DNA of 64,000 bases from JAXLWB01 sp046328715 (lineage in GTDB: Bacteria; Chloroflexota; Anaerolineae; Caldilineales; Caldilineaceae). The stretch covers positions 97,560-161,559 of the forward strand of contig JAXLWB010000020.1 in assembly GCA_046328715.1 (NCBI GenBank). The letters run 5' to 3'. Within the stretch, counting starts at the first letter, position 1. The number at the start of each line of letters is the position of its first letter. Shown in pieces: positions 1 to 9,520 of this stretch. The notes under the pieces are model-generated. The model searched no databases and was not told the origin of the DNA. It saw only the letters and a program-made list of their open reading frames with translations. The position numbers were made by a program, and so were the translations under genes.

Positions 1-135
1 GCCTTCATCGGTCTTGATCGTGGTTAAGCTGGCGACCGCTTCATGCTCCGGCCCTGGATGTCCATGACCATCGGTGTCGCGCACGGTGTTGGAAATGTAG
101 CGAAAGTTCTGGACGGAAATGTCAGTAATCTTCAC
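1..135 (-). CDS. Mandelate racemase/muconate lactonizing enzyme family protein, N-terminal fragment
   Basis: Only the first 45 codons are in the window; the gene runs off the left edge. It starts with GTG (KITDISVQNFRY...) preceded by AGAAAGGA, a fair ribosome binding site. The segment RDTDGHGHPGPEH followed by a beta-strand-like SLTTIKTDEG is typical of the N-terminal capping domain of enolase-superfamily sugar-acid dehydratases. The catalytic barrel is not visible, so the substrate cannot be named. It is divergent from the CHAT gene that follows. A second, complete enolase-superfamily gene lies at 43181-44413. Confidence 0.6.
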   Translation of the reverse strand, partial: MKITDISVQNFRYISNTVRDTDGHGHPGPEHEAVASLTTIKTDEG

Positions 136-317
136 GGCGTATTCCTTTCTAGGTGAGGCGGGTGAGTTGATGGGAAAATCTCAAAATAGACGTGCGATGG
201 TGGCGGTTTTTGACTCGCCAGGGGAGATCGCAGTGCCATTTTGACCTTTGTGCTGCGTATTATACAATATACATAGGTTGATTCGCCACCAAGAATTTGC
301 TTTGCCTCGTGTGAACG

Positions 318-1643
318 ATGGATCTTCCCATGAACAAACTCAGAATCTTGTTTCTTGCTGCCAATCCATCCGATCTTGTGCATCTACAAATCGATGAAGA
401 AATCCGCTCGATAACGAACAAGCTTCGTGCTTCTGACTTGCGCGACCGGATCGAGATCGTCACCGCCTTTGCCGCGCGCAGCGATGATCTGTTGCAAAGC
501 TTTAACGAACATAAACCACACATCGTCCATTTTAGTGGCCACGGCAACGACGCAGGCGAGCTGATGTTTGTCGGTGATTCTGGCCAGCCTGAGCCAGTCA
601 GCCAAAGAGCAATTTTGGAGCTTTTTCGAGTGTTACACCAAGAGTGCCGCGTGGTTTTACTAAACGCTTGTTATTCACTGGAGCAGGCACAGGCGATTGC
701 AAGTGTGGTCGATTGTGCGATCGGGATGAAGGCAGAACTGATTGATGAGGCAGCGATCCTCTTTGCCGCTTCCTTCTATCGAGCGATTGGGTTTGGTCAT
801 TCGATTCAAAATGCCTTTGACCAGGGTAGAGCTGCACTGCTTTTGAAGGGAATCCCACTTGAGGATGCGCCCACTCTCCTCGTAAAAACAGGGGTGGACG
901 CCAACAATATTCTTCTCGTCTCTGACCAGTCGACTGAATCACCCTACTTGCCTCCATTGGTCAGTAAGCCGGAGCTGTACGACCCGGGAGCGCTGTATAC
1001 CGTAACTGCAGTCACTCAGGAAGAACCGGCGCTTCAACTCAGGATACCGCGTTTCCGCAGTGACTGTGTTGTATTCACTTTAAGCGTGACCAATCCCAAT
1101 CTGATCGACATGGGGATTCAGCAGTTGTTTGTTGACGTTTTGTCCTATCGGGCGGTGAACATTATCGACGAAACTGGTGGGCTCTTGGGAGGTGTCCCAT
1201 TTCGCCGCTATGCTTGTTTGCTTGCACCTCAAGCCGGACAGTATCGCTGCCAGGCACTTTCGGCTGAATATGACTACATTCGTTTGAGAAACGGCGAGAT
1301 GGAAGAATTCTTAGTCAATGTCCAGGTTGAGCAGGCAGGTGTCTACGCCATTAAGATAGGGTTTCATTACACGATTGGCGGCGAACAGCGAGCCCTGCTC
1401 TGCCACAATACCGCCTATCAAGCCTATTTTTCAGCGGACGTTGGCCAAAGTCGCTTGGATCGCTGGCGTGCATCGGATTGGCCGCGCAGTTGGGTTGGTG
1501 CCCATCGTGGCCAGTGGAATCATGCCGACTGGGAAGCACTACTCAATGATCTGCGCCAGTCGATCTACTGGCCAATGGAATCCAGGGAAGTTGGACTGGT
1601 ATTGGAAGAGCTAAAACGTGAGTGGCACGCTCGTTATGGTTGA
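318..1643 (+). CDS. CHAT domain (caspase-like) protease with C-terminal domain of unknown function
   Basis: A 441-residue protein, probably cytoplasmic since no signal peptide or membrane segment is seen. Residues about 5-200 form a CHAT peptidase-like domain. The N-terminal KLRILFLAANP strand is typical, the likely catalytic histidine is H75 in HFSGHG, and the likely nucleophile is C118 in LLNACYS, so the dyad is intact. Residues about 220-380 look beta-rich and are not recognised. The last 60 residues look helical (EALLNDLRQSI) and could be an adaptor or partner-binding segment. CHAT proteases often act in bacterial cell-death or defence circuits with a partner, but no such partner is adjacent here. 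The start could be M1 or M5 (base 330), which begins directly at NKLRILFLAANP. It converges with the phosphorylase gene across a terminator. Confidence 0.8.
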   Translation: MDLPMNKLRILFLAANPSDLVHLQIDEEIRSITNKLRASDLRDRIEIVTAFAARSDDLLQSFNEHKPHIVHFSGHGNDAGELMFVGDSGQPEPVSQRAILELFRVLHQECRVVLLNACYSLEQAQAIASVVDCAIGMKAELIDEAAILFAASFYRAIGFGHSIQNAFDQGRAALLLKGIPLEDAPTLLVKTGVDANNILLVSDQSTESPYLPPLVSKPELYDPGALYTVTAVTQEEPALQLRIPRFRSDCVVFTLSVTNPNLIDMGIQQLFVDVLSYRAVNIIDETGGLLGGVPFRRYACLLAPQAGQYRCQALSAEYDYIRLRNGEMEEFLVNVQVEQAGVYAIKIGFHYTIGGEQRALLCHNTAYQAYFSADVGQSRLDRWRASDWPRSWVGAHRGQWNHADWEALLNDLRQSIYWPMESREVGLVLEELKREWHARYG

Positions 1644-1679
1644 GGATAATTGTTGGTGGTCTGTGGATGTAGAAGATGC

Positions 1680-1712
1680 CGCAAATGAGTGAGACAAGCT
1701 CACTCGTTTGCG
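1680..1712. terminator. Bidirectional terminator hairpin between convergent genes
   Basis: A 13-base inverted repeat (CGCAAATGAGTGA and its complement) with a 7-base loop sits between the stop of the CHAT gene and the stop of the convergent glucan phosphorylase. There is no strong T-run, so factor-independent termination is inferred from position and stem strength only. Confidence 0.6.
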
Positions 1713-1724
1713 TAGCATTACAGT

Positions 1725-4277
1725 TTAGGCCCAGCGCATCAACCCCATCTCATACGGATTGATCATCTCGCTGTGATTCGGGCGCATGCGCACGCCGAGG
1801 GCAAAGCGTCCGCTATGGTTGAGTGTAAGATTGCCCTTGTAGAGCAGGGCATCGTAGTCTTGACCAATCTTGCTGAGTGGGACCACTTCGACCTCTGTGA
1901 CTTCGCCCTTGCCGTTGGTCGCTCCATAGACCGCTTCGACGGCGATACTACTTTCGGGAATCCCGTTGAGCCAAGCCCGTGCATTTACGTTGACCGATTC
2001 GCCGACGGTCAATTGTGCGCCGTTCTCGGTATTGGCCTCGATATGGATCGATCCCCAGCGCTGGCGAACCCCACTCTTCCAGGCGTTGATCTCGCGTGCC
2101 AGCTCGAACTGGTTGGCCGCAAAGCGTGTGCCGCTCTTCATGGCCGGGGCGTAGAGTTGGTTGACATAATCGACCAACATGCGGCGCATTGAATAGTCGG
2201 GGGCACAGGTGCGGATGGCGTTCTTCATCACTCGTACCCAGCCGTGCGGAATGCCATCGGCACCACGATCAAAGAAAAGCGGGATGATCTCGCCCTCCAG
2301 CGTTGTGTAGAGGCTGAGCATGTCGGCCTCGTCTTGCGTATTTTCGTCCTTGTATTCGCGCTCCTCACCGATCGACCAGCCGTTGCTGCCGTCGTAGCCT
2401 TCCACCCACCAGCCATCGAGTACGCTAAAGTTAGGAATGCCATTGAGCGCTGCCTTTTGACCGCTGGTACCGCTTGCCTCATGCGGACGGCGCGGATTGT
2501 TGAGCCAAACGTCGACGCCTGAAACAAGATGGCGGGCAACGTTCATATCGTAGTTCTCGATGAAGAGAATTTTGCCTTCGAACTCAGGGCGCTGACTCAT
2601 CTGGTAGACATGCTGGATCAGTCCCTTGCCTGGCTCATCGGCGGGGTGGGCTTTACCGGAGAAGACAAACTGCACCGGACGATCTGGATTATTGAGGATA
2701 CGGCGGAGGCGCTCTTCATCACGGAAGAGTAGTGTGGCGCGCTTGTAGGTGGCGAAGCGGCGAGCAAAGCCGATAATCAGCGCATTGGGATTGAGATAGG
2801 AGGCAGCTTTGTTGAGTTTGGTCGGCCCTTCACCAAAGCGCATATATTGGCGCTTCATCCGTGTGCGGGCAAACTCGACCATCTTGGTCTTGCGCACTTG
2901 ATGCGCCGTCCACAATTCCCCGTCGGGAATGGCATCGGTGTTCCAAGTGGCGCGGGCATCGATTTCTTCCAGCCAATCGGCTTGTAGGTATTTGTTGTAG
3001 AGATCTCGCAGTTCGGGCTGTAGCCAGGTTTTGCTGTGGACACCGTTGGTCACATGGCCAATTGGCACCTGCGAGACAGGCGTGCCTGGGTAGAGGAATT
3101 GCCACATCTGGCGGCTCACTTCACCGTGAAGTTTGCTCACACCGTTGGCATAGCCACTCAACCGCAGCGCCAACACGGTCATGCTATATTGTTGACCGCC
3201 CCAAGGCATCTCCTGGCGAGCAAAGCCGATAAACTGGTCGCGGTTGATGCCCAACTGTCCCCAATATTGCCAGAAGAATTTTTCCACCAATTGGAAGTCA
3301 AATGAGTCATTGCCGGCAGGAACAGGCGTGTGGGTGGTGAAGATGCTGCTAGCGCGCACCAATTCGACGGCATCTTGGAAGTTTAAGTTGCTGTTTTGCA
3401 CATACTCACGTACCCGCTCAAGCCCCAAGAATGCACTGTGCCCTTCGTTCATGTGCCAAACCGCCGGGCTGTAGCCGAGCGCTCGCACTGCTCGTACGCC
3501 GCCGATGCCCAGCACAAATTCCTGACTGATGCGCATTTCACGATCGCCGCCGTAGAGACGGGCACTCAACTCGCGGTCCTGCGGGGCATTGCGTTCAACG
3601 TCGGTGTCCATCAGGAAGATCGGAATGCGGCCAATTTGGATGCGCCAAACCTTCGCATAGACGGTGCGACCGGGAAGATCGACGTTGATGAGGACGGGCT
3701 TGCCCTCTTTGTCTACCGCTGGTGTGACCGGCATTTCGGCGAAGTCGATCTTTTCATATTCGGCCTGTTGGCGACCGTCTTGGTCAATGCGTTGGGTAAA
3801 ATAGCCTTGCGGATAGAGGAAGCCGACACCTATAAAGGGTAGACCCATGTCGCTGGCTTCTTTACAGTGGTCACCGCTCAAGACGCCCAAGCCGCCTGAG
3901 TAAATGGGCAGGGCTTCGTGTAGACCAAACTCGGCGCTAAAATAGGCAATCACCCTTTCCTGATTGCTTGCCTGATGTTTACCAAACCAGGTTGCCGCCT
4001 GCGGATTCATATATTCATCAAAGGCTTTACAGACCGAATGATAGGCACTGACAAAGGTTGGATTGGCTGCAGCCGCATCTAGCTTTTCCTGGGCGACTTG
4101 TTGCAGAAATTTCACGGGATTGTGATTGACTGCGTCCCACAAGTTCTCGTCAACGTGGGCATAAAGCGCTTGTGCCGCTGGCTCCCAACTCCACCATAGA
4201 TTGAAGGCGATCTCTTTTAACCGCGCAATTGCCGCCGGCAACTGTGGTTGAACCGAGATTCGGGAAATGATATTCAT
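1725..4277 (-). CDS. glgP: Alpha-glucan phosphorylase, GT35 (DUF3417-containing type)
   Basis: An 850-residue cytoplasmic enzyme that releases glucose 1-phosphate from glycogen or maltodextrin using phosphate and pyridoxal phosphate. The first 110 residues (NLWWSWEPAAQALY) match the DUF3417 cap found in the Thermotoga/archaeal-type phosphorylases. The catalytic body carries YFSAEFGLHEALPIYSGGLG, HMNEGHSAFLGLERV and FIENYDMNVARHLVSGVDVW. The PLP-binding lysine is K608 in GTSGQKAALNG. Length is usual for this subfamily. Its last 130 residues are a beta-rich region that is less conserved. The start ATG is preceded by AAGGAATTA, and the leader carries a large word-palindrome at 4300-4390. Confidence 0.95.
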   Translation of the reverse strand: MNIISRISVQPQLPAAIARLKEIAFNLWWSWEPAAQALYAHVDENLWDAVNHNPVKFLQQVAQEKLDAAAANPTFVSAYHSVCKAFDEYMNPQAATWFGKHQASNQERVIAYFSAEFGLHEALPIYSGGLGVLSGDHCKEASDMGLPFIGVGFLYPQGYFTQRIDQDGRQQAEYEKIDFAEMPVTPAVDKEGKPVLINVDLPGRTVYAKVWRIQIGRIPIFLMDTDVERNAPQDRELSARLYGGDREMRISQEFVLGIGGVRAVRALGYSPAVWHMNEGHSAFLGLERVREYVQNSNLNFQDAVELVRASSIFTTHTPVPAGNDSFDFQLVEKFFWQYWGQLGINRDQFIGFARQEMPWGGQQYSMTVLALRLSGYANGVSKLHGEVSRQMWQFLYPGTPVSQVPIGHVTNGVHSKTWLQPELRDLYNKYLQADWLEEIDARATWNTDAIPDGELWTAHQVRKTKMVEFARTRMKRQYMRFGEGPTKLNKAASYLNPNALIIGFARRFATYKRATLLFRDEERLRRILNNPDRPVQFVFSGKAHPADEPGKGLIQHVYQMSQRPEFEGKILFIENYDMNVARHLVSGVDVWLNNPRRPHEASGTSGQKAALNGIPNFSVLDGWWVEGYDGSNGWSIGEEREYKDENTQDEADMLSLYTTLEGEIIPLFFDRGADGIPHGWVRVMKNAIRTCAPDYSMRRMLVDYVNQLYAPAMKSGTRFAANQFELAREINAWKSGVRQRWGSIHIEANTENGAQLTVGESVNVNARAWLNGIPESSIAVEAVYGATNGKGEVTEVEVVPLSKIGQDYDALLYKGNLTLNHSGRFALGVRMRPNHSEMINPYEMGLMRWA

Positions 4278-4299
4278 GGTTAATTCCTTGAAGAAAAAA

Positions 4300-4390
4300 G
4301 GCAGTGAGACAGTGGGACAGTCAGTCAGTAGGACAGTGCGACAGTGTAACCTGTACTGTCCGACTGTCCGACTGTCTTACTGTCCTACTT
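4300..4390. repeat. Word-palindrome, GACAGT family, in the leader of the phosphorylase gene
   Basis: The left half is a degenerate tandem array of the word GACAGTGRG or CAGTRRGA. The right half is the same words in reverse complement (ACTGTCCGACTGTCCGACTG and onward). It can fold into a long imperfect stem. Its relatives lie at 14807, 22167, 60505 and 61667. It falls between the S9 peptidase stop and the phosphorylase start, so it would be transcribed in the phosphorylase leader. Confidence 0.8.
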
Positions 4391-4511
4391 TAACTCGTTT
4401 CATGATCTGCTAAATGTATGATTCCACATGCGTGCAAACGGTTGCACATTGCAGATTGTAGCTGAAAGCGATAAGGATTACAAATGAGGAGGGAGGAAAG
4501 AGTAACCACCT

Positions 4512-6443
4512 CTACAAATTTTCAATCTCCACTGGCTCGACTGCATCGCCTAAGGTAAAACCGAAAACCTTGGAGTAGAAGTACAGCTCGGCATCCAGCG
4601 AACGTTTGATATTTTCGGCCTTGCGAAAGCCGTGCTGCTCCCCGGCAAATTCCAGATAGGCGACGGGCAGTTCCTTGTATTTGAGGCTGTCAAACATCTG
4701 GCGGGATTGTTCTGGAGGCACAACGCGATCTTCATCACCCTGAAAGAGGATGAGTGGACAGGAGATCTGGTCGGCATGGTGAATCGGTGCCCGTTCGATG
4801 TAACGTTCGCGTTGGGCGGGATAGGGACCGATCAGACTGTCCAGATAGCGCGACTCAAATTTATGTGTATCCCTGGCCAATGCCTCAGGATCGCCCACGC
4901 CGTAATGGCTGGCCCCCGCTTTGAAGACATTGCGGAAGGCGAGAGCGCAGAGTGTGGTATAGCCGCCTGCGCTGCCGCCCGTGATCATCAGTCGCTTGCC
5001 ATCGACTTTGCCTTGGGCGACCAGGTAGAGTGCACCATTGGTGCAATCATCAACATCGACAATACCCCATTGATCGTTGAGCCGCTGACGATAAGCTCGA
5101 CCATAGCCCGAGCTGCCCCCATAATTGACATCGATCACCGCAACGCCGCGGCTGGTCCAATATTGGATATGGATATTGAGTGCCGAATCCGTCGCATAGG
5201 TCGGACCACCATGGCTAATAACCAGCAGTGGCGGTCGTTCATGGTCAGGCGCGACGAAATCTTTGTTTTGAGGAGGATAGAAGAAAGCATACGCAGTCAA
5301 TCCACTTTCGGTAGGAAATTCAATCGCCTGTGGAATCGAGAGATAGCCTGCGTCGACGTCTACTGTACTGTTCTGTTGCAAACATTCAAACTGGCGCGTG
5401 CGTAGGTCAAATTTGACCAACGAGGTCGCTTCCTGTGCAGAACCAGCTAAGAAAAGTGCCTGGCCATCGGCTGCGCAGATAGCACTGATCTGTGTGTAGG
5501 GTGTTGTCACTTCTTCAAAGTGTAAGGTAGTCGTGTCGATCAGCGTCAGGTGAGAGAATCCATGCTGCGTATACGTGCAAATCAACTGCTCGGCTGAGGC
5601 AAAGGCATAGGTTGACATGGCGAAGACCCAGCTCGGAAGCCCAAACTCCGCTTCCATCGGGCAGAGTGCCTCAACGATACCATTTCGCCAACGATATAGA
5701 TTCCACCAGCCCGTGCGGTCCGAGACAAAATAGAGGACACCCTCTGGCGACCATTGCGGTTGAAAGATCGACTCCGTCTTGCCACCTGCGATCTGTTGCG
5801 CGTTGACAATCGATCCACCTTCATCCAACTCCGCGAGCCATAGTTCGCAGCCATCCCACGGCATATTAGGGTGATTCCAGGTGAGCCACGTCACCTGTTG
5901 GCCGTTGGGGCTAAGCCGAGGCGATGAATAGAAGTCATTGCCTGAAACCAGTACGGTTCCACCTTCTGCGTCGCCTGCGCAGTTGACCTTAGCAATCGTA
6001 TTGATCGCTTCGCCCGGTTGGCGATGATCCTCACGTACACAGAAGAGCAGGTTGCGCTTGGTATCCACGCAATAGTCGGCATAGCGTAGTTCGGTCGTTG
6101 GTGTAAGCGGTTCGGGCGCAGAATCGCCGCTTTGACGGTAGATCCGTTGATCGGTGAAATTGGAAAAGTAGAGTGTGCCTCCTGCCACGGCATAGGCACC
6201 GCCACCATACTCATGCACGCGCGTGCGCACATTGGTGGTCGGCAATGTACGCTCGATCTGTTTCCCTTCTGCATTGTGTTGGATCACCGTAACCCGACCT
6301 GCTTCCTTGGGGCGATGCTCCAGCCAAAAGATATTGGTCCCATCGAAGCGTGGCTCGTTTAGATCAATTGAATCCGCCACGATCAGGTCGGACGTGATCG
6401 GAGAACGCCATGTCCCATAGGGCGCAAGCTGCGGTTGTGTCAT
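4512..6443 (-). CDS. S9 family serine peptidase (prolyl oligopeptidase/acylaminoacyl-peptidase type)
   Basis: A 643-residue protein without a signal peptide. Residues about 20-360 form a beta-propeller-like region that gates the active site. Residues about 390-625 are the alpha/beta-hydrolase domain. The catalytic triad is readable: S491 in GGSAGGYT, D572 in GDEDRVVPP and H604 in EQHGF. YYPPQ-like and HGGPTYATDS segments support the S9C or dipeptidyl-aminopeptidase assignment. It should hydrolyse short peptides, with exact specificity unknown. It is transcribed in the same direction as the phosphorylase but separated by 234 bases holding a palindrome, so independent transcription is likely. 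Confidence 0.92.
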   Translation of the reverse strand: MTQPQLAPYGTWRSPITSDLIVADSIDLNEPRFDGTNIFWLEHRPKEAGRVTVIQHNAEGKQIERTLPTTNVRTRVHEYGGGAYAVAGGTLYFSNFTDQRIYRQSGDSAPEPLTPTTELRYADYCVDTKRNLLFCVREDHRQPGEAINTIAKVNCAGDAEGGTVLVSGNDFYSSPRLSPNGQQVTWLTWNHPNMPWDGCELWLAELDEGGSIVNAQQIAGGKTESIFQPQWSPEGVLYFVSDRTGWWNLYRWRNGIVEALCPMEAEFGLPSWVFAMSTYAFASAEQLICTYTQHGFSHLTLIDTTTLHFEEVTTPYTQISAICAADGQALFLAGSAQEATSLVKFDLRTRQFECLQQNSTVDVDAGYLSIPQAIEFPTESGLTAYAFFYPPQNKDFVAPDHERPPLLVISHGGPTYATDSALNIHIQYWTSRGVAVIDVNYGGSSGYGRAYRQRLNDQWGIVDVDDCTNGALYLVAQGKVDGKRLMITGGSAGGYTTLCALAFRNVFKAGASHYGVGDPEALARDTHKFESRYLDSLIGPYPAQRERYIERAPIHHADQISCPLILFQGDEDRVVPPEQSRQMFDSLKYKELPVAYLEFAGEQHGFRKAENIKRSLDAELYFYSKVFGFTLGDAVEPVEIENL

Positions 6444-6558
6444 GTTGTTAGGCCTTTGGTTGACTTTGGTTTACAAGGTCGATGAAATATGGGTTACCAG
6501 TGACGCCTTGCCCTTGAATCTTATAGACAAAGCAGATAGAGATTGCCTGATTCCACTG

Positions 6559-6629
6559 TGTAGGCGCACACCCTTGCGGTTGCCCATTCGCTGATGCAAG
6601 CAGGGCACCGGCAAGCGGATACCCCTACA
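6559..6629. repeat. Dispersed palindrome (TGTAGG...CCTACA type)
   Basis: Inverted arms of 27 bases with several mismatches (left TGTAGGCGCACACCCTTGCG, right ending CGGATACCCCTACA) separated by a 17-base loop. A half copy with the same words lies at 28271-28297. It fills most of the gap between the divergent S9 peptidase and YedK genes, where the promoters must also lie. Confidence 0.7.
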
Positions 6630-6733
6630 ATAGTGAATTGTACCATAACCACTCGTGGCCTGTTGTTACAAAATGTTGCCAAGCCAGGTAATCTTCATTG
6701 GCAAAAGCCGAACAATTGTGCTATAATGGTGGT

Positions 6734-7417
6734 ATGTGTGGACGATTCGTACTCAACGCAACACCTGAACAACTCAAAGCGCTGCTCGATCTACCTGAGA
6801 CACCGACGGTAGAACCGCGCTACAATATTGCACCCACCCAGCCTGTGGCCATAGTCCGACTGGATGCCAAGGGGCAAGAGCGTGAGTTTGTGCATACGCT
6901 TTGGGGTCTGATCCCTTCTTGGTCGAAGGATCCATCGGTGGGGGGGAAGATGATCAATGCCCGCGCCGAGACGGTGGCCGAGAAGCCCTCCTATCGTGCG
7001 GCTTTTAAGCGCCGCCGCTGTTTGGTGCCCGCTACGGGATTTTACGAGTGGCAAAAACAGGGCACGAACAAGCAGCCCTATTTTATTCACATGGCGGACA
7101 AACTGCCCTTTGCGATCGCTGGCCTGTGGGAACAGTGGATGTCGCCCGATGGCAGTGAATTACAAACGTGTACCTTGCTTACTACGACTGCCAACGAACT
7201 GATGGAAACCCTCCATGATCGCATGCCGGTCATCGTTGCGTCGGAAGATTATGAGCAATGGTTGGGCACGGGCAAGGACGCCACTCCGCGCGAACTTGAC
7301 CAGCTTCAACATCTGCTGCGTCCCTTCGACACCAAGAAAATGGCTGCCTATCCGGTGGACAAGGCAGTAGGAAATACACGGAATGAAGGCGCAGGATTAA
7401 TTGAACGATTGAATTAG
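6734..7417 (+). CDS. yedK: SRAP/HMCES-type abasic site processing protein (YedK family)
   Basis: A 227-residue protein that forms a covalent thiazolidine link with abasic sites in single-stranded DNA and shields them. The start at 6734 was chosen over an upstream in-frame ATG because maturation must expose C2: the protein begins MCGRFVLNATPEQL. Other family signatures are EPRYNIAPTQPVAIVR, WGLIPSWSKDPS, MINARAET (DNA contact), CLVPATGFYEW and HDRMPVIV with the catalytic histidine. The next gene starts 23 bases downstream, so the two may be cotranscribed. Confidence 0.95.
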   Translation: MCGRFVLNATPEQLKALLDLPETPTVEPRYNIAPTQPVAIVRLDAKGQEREFVHTLWGLIPSWSKDPSVGGKMINARAETVAEKPSYRAAFKRRRCLVPATGFYEWQKQGTNKQPYFIHMADKLPFAIAGLWEQWMSPDGSELQTCTLLTTTANELMETLHDRMPVIVASEDYEQWLGTGKDATPRELDQLQHLLRPFDTKKMAAYPVDKAVGNTRNEGAGLIERLN

Positions 7418-7440
7418 GAAACTGAATGGAGTGACTTCCC

Positions 7441-8016
7441 ATGACCGATTTAGCAAAAGCCCAGGCAACCCAAATCAATAATATCTTAACCAAAACTGGC
7501 AAAACACCCGCCGAACTAACCAGTCTGATGCAAAGTAGTGGCCTGAGTAAACATGGAGAACTGCGTGATTGGTTCAAGCGGGAGTTGGGCTTAGGACATG
7601 GCGATGCAAATGCGCTTGTGCATTATCTGCTGCAAAGTGATGGTCAGCGCTCAGCCCAAGCTGCTGGCAAAAGCGATGATGCGGTGGTGGATGAAATCTA
7701 CATTGGTGCCAAAGCTGCTTTGCGACCCATCCACGATGCCTTGATGAAGCATATCTCCAATTTCGGTGAGTTTGAAATTGTACCCAAAAAGGGGTACATC
7801 AGCCTGCGCCGCAAGAAACAGTTCGCCATGATCGGTCCTGCCACCAATTCGCGAGTTGAGGTAGGCATCAATGCAAAGGGACTTGTCGCCGATGATCGTC
7901 TGTCGGAACAGCCAGCAGGCAGCATGTGTAACTACAAAGTCAAGTTGACTGAAACGAGTGAAGTTAACGAGCAATTGATCGAGTGGTTACAACAAGCGTA
8001 TGAAGCTGCTGGTTGA
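7441..8016 (+). CDS. DUF4287 and DUF5655 domain protein
   Basis: A 191-residue soluble protein. Residues 1-65 (AQATQINNILTKTGKTPAEL ... LGLGHGDANALVHYLL) match DUF4287, a helical domain. Residues 80-190 match DUF5655: YIGAKAALRPIHDALMKHI, an IVPKKGYISLRRKKQFAM strand pair, and a C-terminal VNEQLIEWLQQAYEAA helix. This two-domain fusion is common in environmental bacteria, and no biochemical role is established. It follows the YedK gene closely, which could hint at a DNA-related stress role, but that is only positional. Confidence 0.85.
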   Translation: MTDLAKAQATQINNILTKTGKTPAELTSLMQSSGLSKHGELRDWFKRELGLGHGDANALVHYLLQSDGQRSAQAAGKSDDAVVDEIYIGAKAALRPIHDALMKHISNFGEFEIVPKKGYISLRRKKQFAMIGPATNSRVEVGINAKGLVADDRLSEQPAGSMCNYKVKLTETSEVNEQLIEWLQQAYEAAG

Positions 8017-8044
8017 GATAATGTAGATTCGGTAGTTCACGATT

Positions 8045-8125
8045 TGTCATTCTGAGGCGGCTTTTTGCCGGAGAATCCTGGGTTGACAACGCAGGATCCC
8101 TCGCAAACTGCCGCTCGGAATGACA
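8045..8125. repeat. Dispersed palindrome (TGTCATTCTGAG...CGGAATGACA type)
   Basis: Outer arms TGTCATTCTGAGGCGG and CCGCTCGGAATGACA pair across about 50 bases that contain a second inner pairing around GAATCCTG and CAGGATCC. This hairpin type is a common dispersed element in many bacterial genomes. It lies between convergent genes and could also serve as a transcription terminator. Confidence 0.65.
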
Positions 8126-8177
8126 GCTCATGTCATAGGTTAGCAACCTTTTTACCCTTTTGCCATGAAAGCCCCGT

Positions 8178-9476
8178 TTATTTGGTTTCGTACTCGCTAA
8201 TACTCGCCAATTTCTCAAAGTAATCGGGAAAGGTCTTGGCCGTACATTGGGGGTCATTGATCGTGACCGAGTGAGGATCGAGCGCTAGTAGCGAAAAGCA
8301 CATCGCCATGCGGTGATCCTTGTAAGTGTCAATCGTAGCATGGCGCAACTCGCTCGGTGGCGTAATTTCGATAAAGTCTTCCCCTTCTACCACCTCGGCT
8401 CCGACTTTGCGCAGTTCGGTCGCCATTGCTTTCAGTCGATCTGTCTCCTTGACACGCCAGTTGTAGATGTTACGAATGGCCGTCTTCCCGTCGGCAAAGA
8501 GCGCCGTCGTGGCGATTGTCATGGCTGCATCGGGAATGTGATTCATGTCCTGGTCGATGCCATGTAACTTCCCTTTGCGTACGGTGATCGAATCCTCGCT
8601 CCAATCGACCTCGGCTCCCATCTGCGCCAGCACATCGGCAAAGTGGATGTCACCTTGAATGCTATTGCGCCCAATCCCAGAAACTTTGACCTCGCCCCCT
8701 TTGATCGCGGCGGCGGCCAGAAAATAGGAGGCAGATGAAGCATCGCCTTCTACCAGGAACTTGCCAGGCGATTGATACTGTTGGCGTCCTCGAATGTGGA
8801 AGGTTTTATAGTCGTCGTTTTCGACTGTAACGCCAAATTGTGCCATCGTATGTAAGGTAAGATCGATGTAGGGCTTAGAGACAAGTTCTCCAACAATCGT
8901 CACCGTGCTATCGCGATGGGCGAGCGGACAGGCCATCAGGACGGCGGTTAGATATTGGCTGGAGATCGAGCCGTCAATCTTGATCTCGCCACCCAGCAAG
9001 CCATTGGCTGCAATTCTGAGCGGCGGGTAGCCTTCATTTTTCAGATAATCAATCCGAGCACCTGATTGGCGCAATGCATCGACCAGCGCACCAATCGGTC
9101 GTTCTTCCATGCGTGGCTCACCCGTCAACACAAATTGACCCTCGCCCAAGCAAAGCGCAGCACAAAGGGGACGCATGGCCGTGCCAGCATTGCCCAAAAA
9201 CAACTCCAACTGGTCATTGACAAAGAAGGGTCCGCCTTGTCCCGTAACGGTGCAGCGCGTTTTGTCCGTAGATAGTTCATAGCGCACGTCCAATTGCTGC
9301 AACGCATGGAGCATGTGACGGATGTCGTCACTGTCGAGCAGGTTGGTGATCTCAGTGCGACCGTTGGCCAGCGCTGCCAACAGTAAAGCCCGGTTGGAAA
9401 GGCTTTTGGAGCCGGGCAAGTTGATTTCGCCATTCACTCTGGTGATGGGTGTAAGGGTCAGTGAGTCCATATTCAC
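8178..9476 (-). CDS. aroA: 3-phosphoshikimate 1-carboxyvinyltransferase (EPSP synthase)
   Basis: A 432-residue enzyme of the shikimate pathway that transfers enolpyruvate from PEP to shikimate 3-phosphate. The N-terminal LPGSKSLSNRALLLAALANG is the shikimate-phosphate binding signature. LFLGNAGTAMRPLCA, GEPRMEERPIGALVDALRQ and DGSISSQYLTAVLMACPL follow, and the C-terminal half has VKETDRLKAMATELRKVGAEV and DTYKDHRMAMCFSLLAL. Both inside-out barrel halves are complete. No other shikimate genes are nearby. ATG at 9476 or 9470 (MDSL) are both possible starts. Confidence 0.97.
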   Translation of the reverse strand: MNMDSLTLTPITRVNGEINLPGSKSLSNRALLLAALANGRTEITNLLDSDDIRHMLHALQQLDVRYELSTDKTRCTVTGQGGPFFVNDQLELFLGNAGTAMRPLCAALCLGEGQFVLTGEPRMEERPIGALVDALRQSGARIDYLKNEGYPPLRIAANGLLGGEIKIDGSISSQYLTAVLMACPLAHRDSTVTIVGELVSKPYIDLTLHTMAQFGVTVENDDYKTFHIRGRQQYQSPGKFLVEGDASSASYFLAAAAIKGGEVKVSGIGRNSIQGDIHFADVLAQMGAEVDWSEDSITVRKGKLHGIDQDMNHIPDAAMTIATTALFADGKTAIRNIYNWRVKETDRLKAMATELRKVGAEVVEGEDFIEITPPSELRHATIDTYKDHRMAMCFSLLALDPHSVTINDPQCTAKTFPDYFEKLASISEYETK

Positions 9477-9520
9477 ACAGTATAGCGCCTATATGGACAA
9501 AGTGTCACATGCGAGTAACC

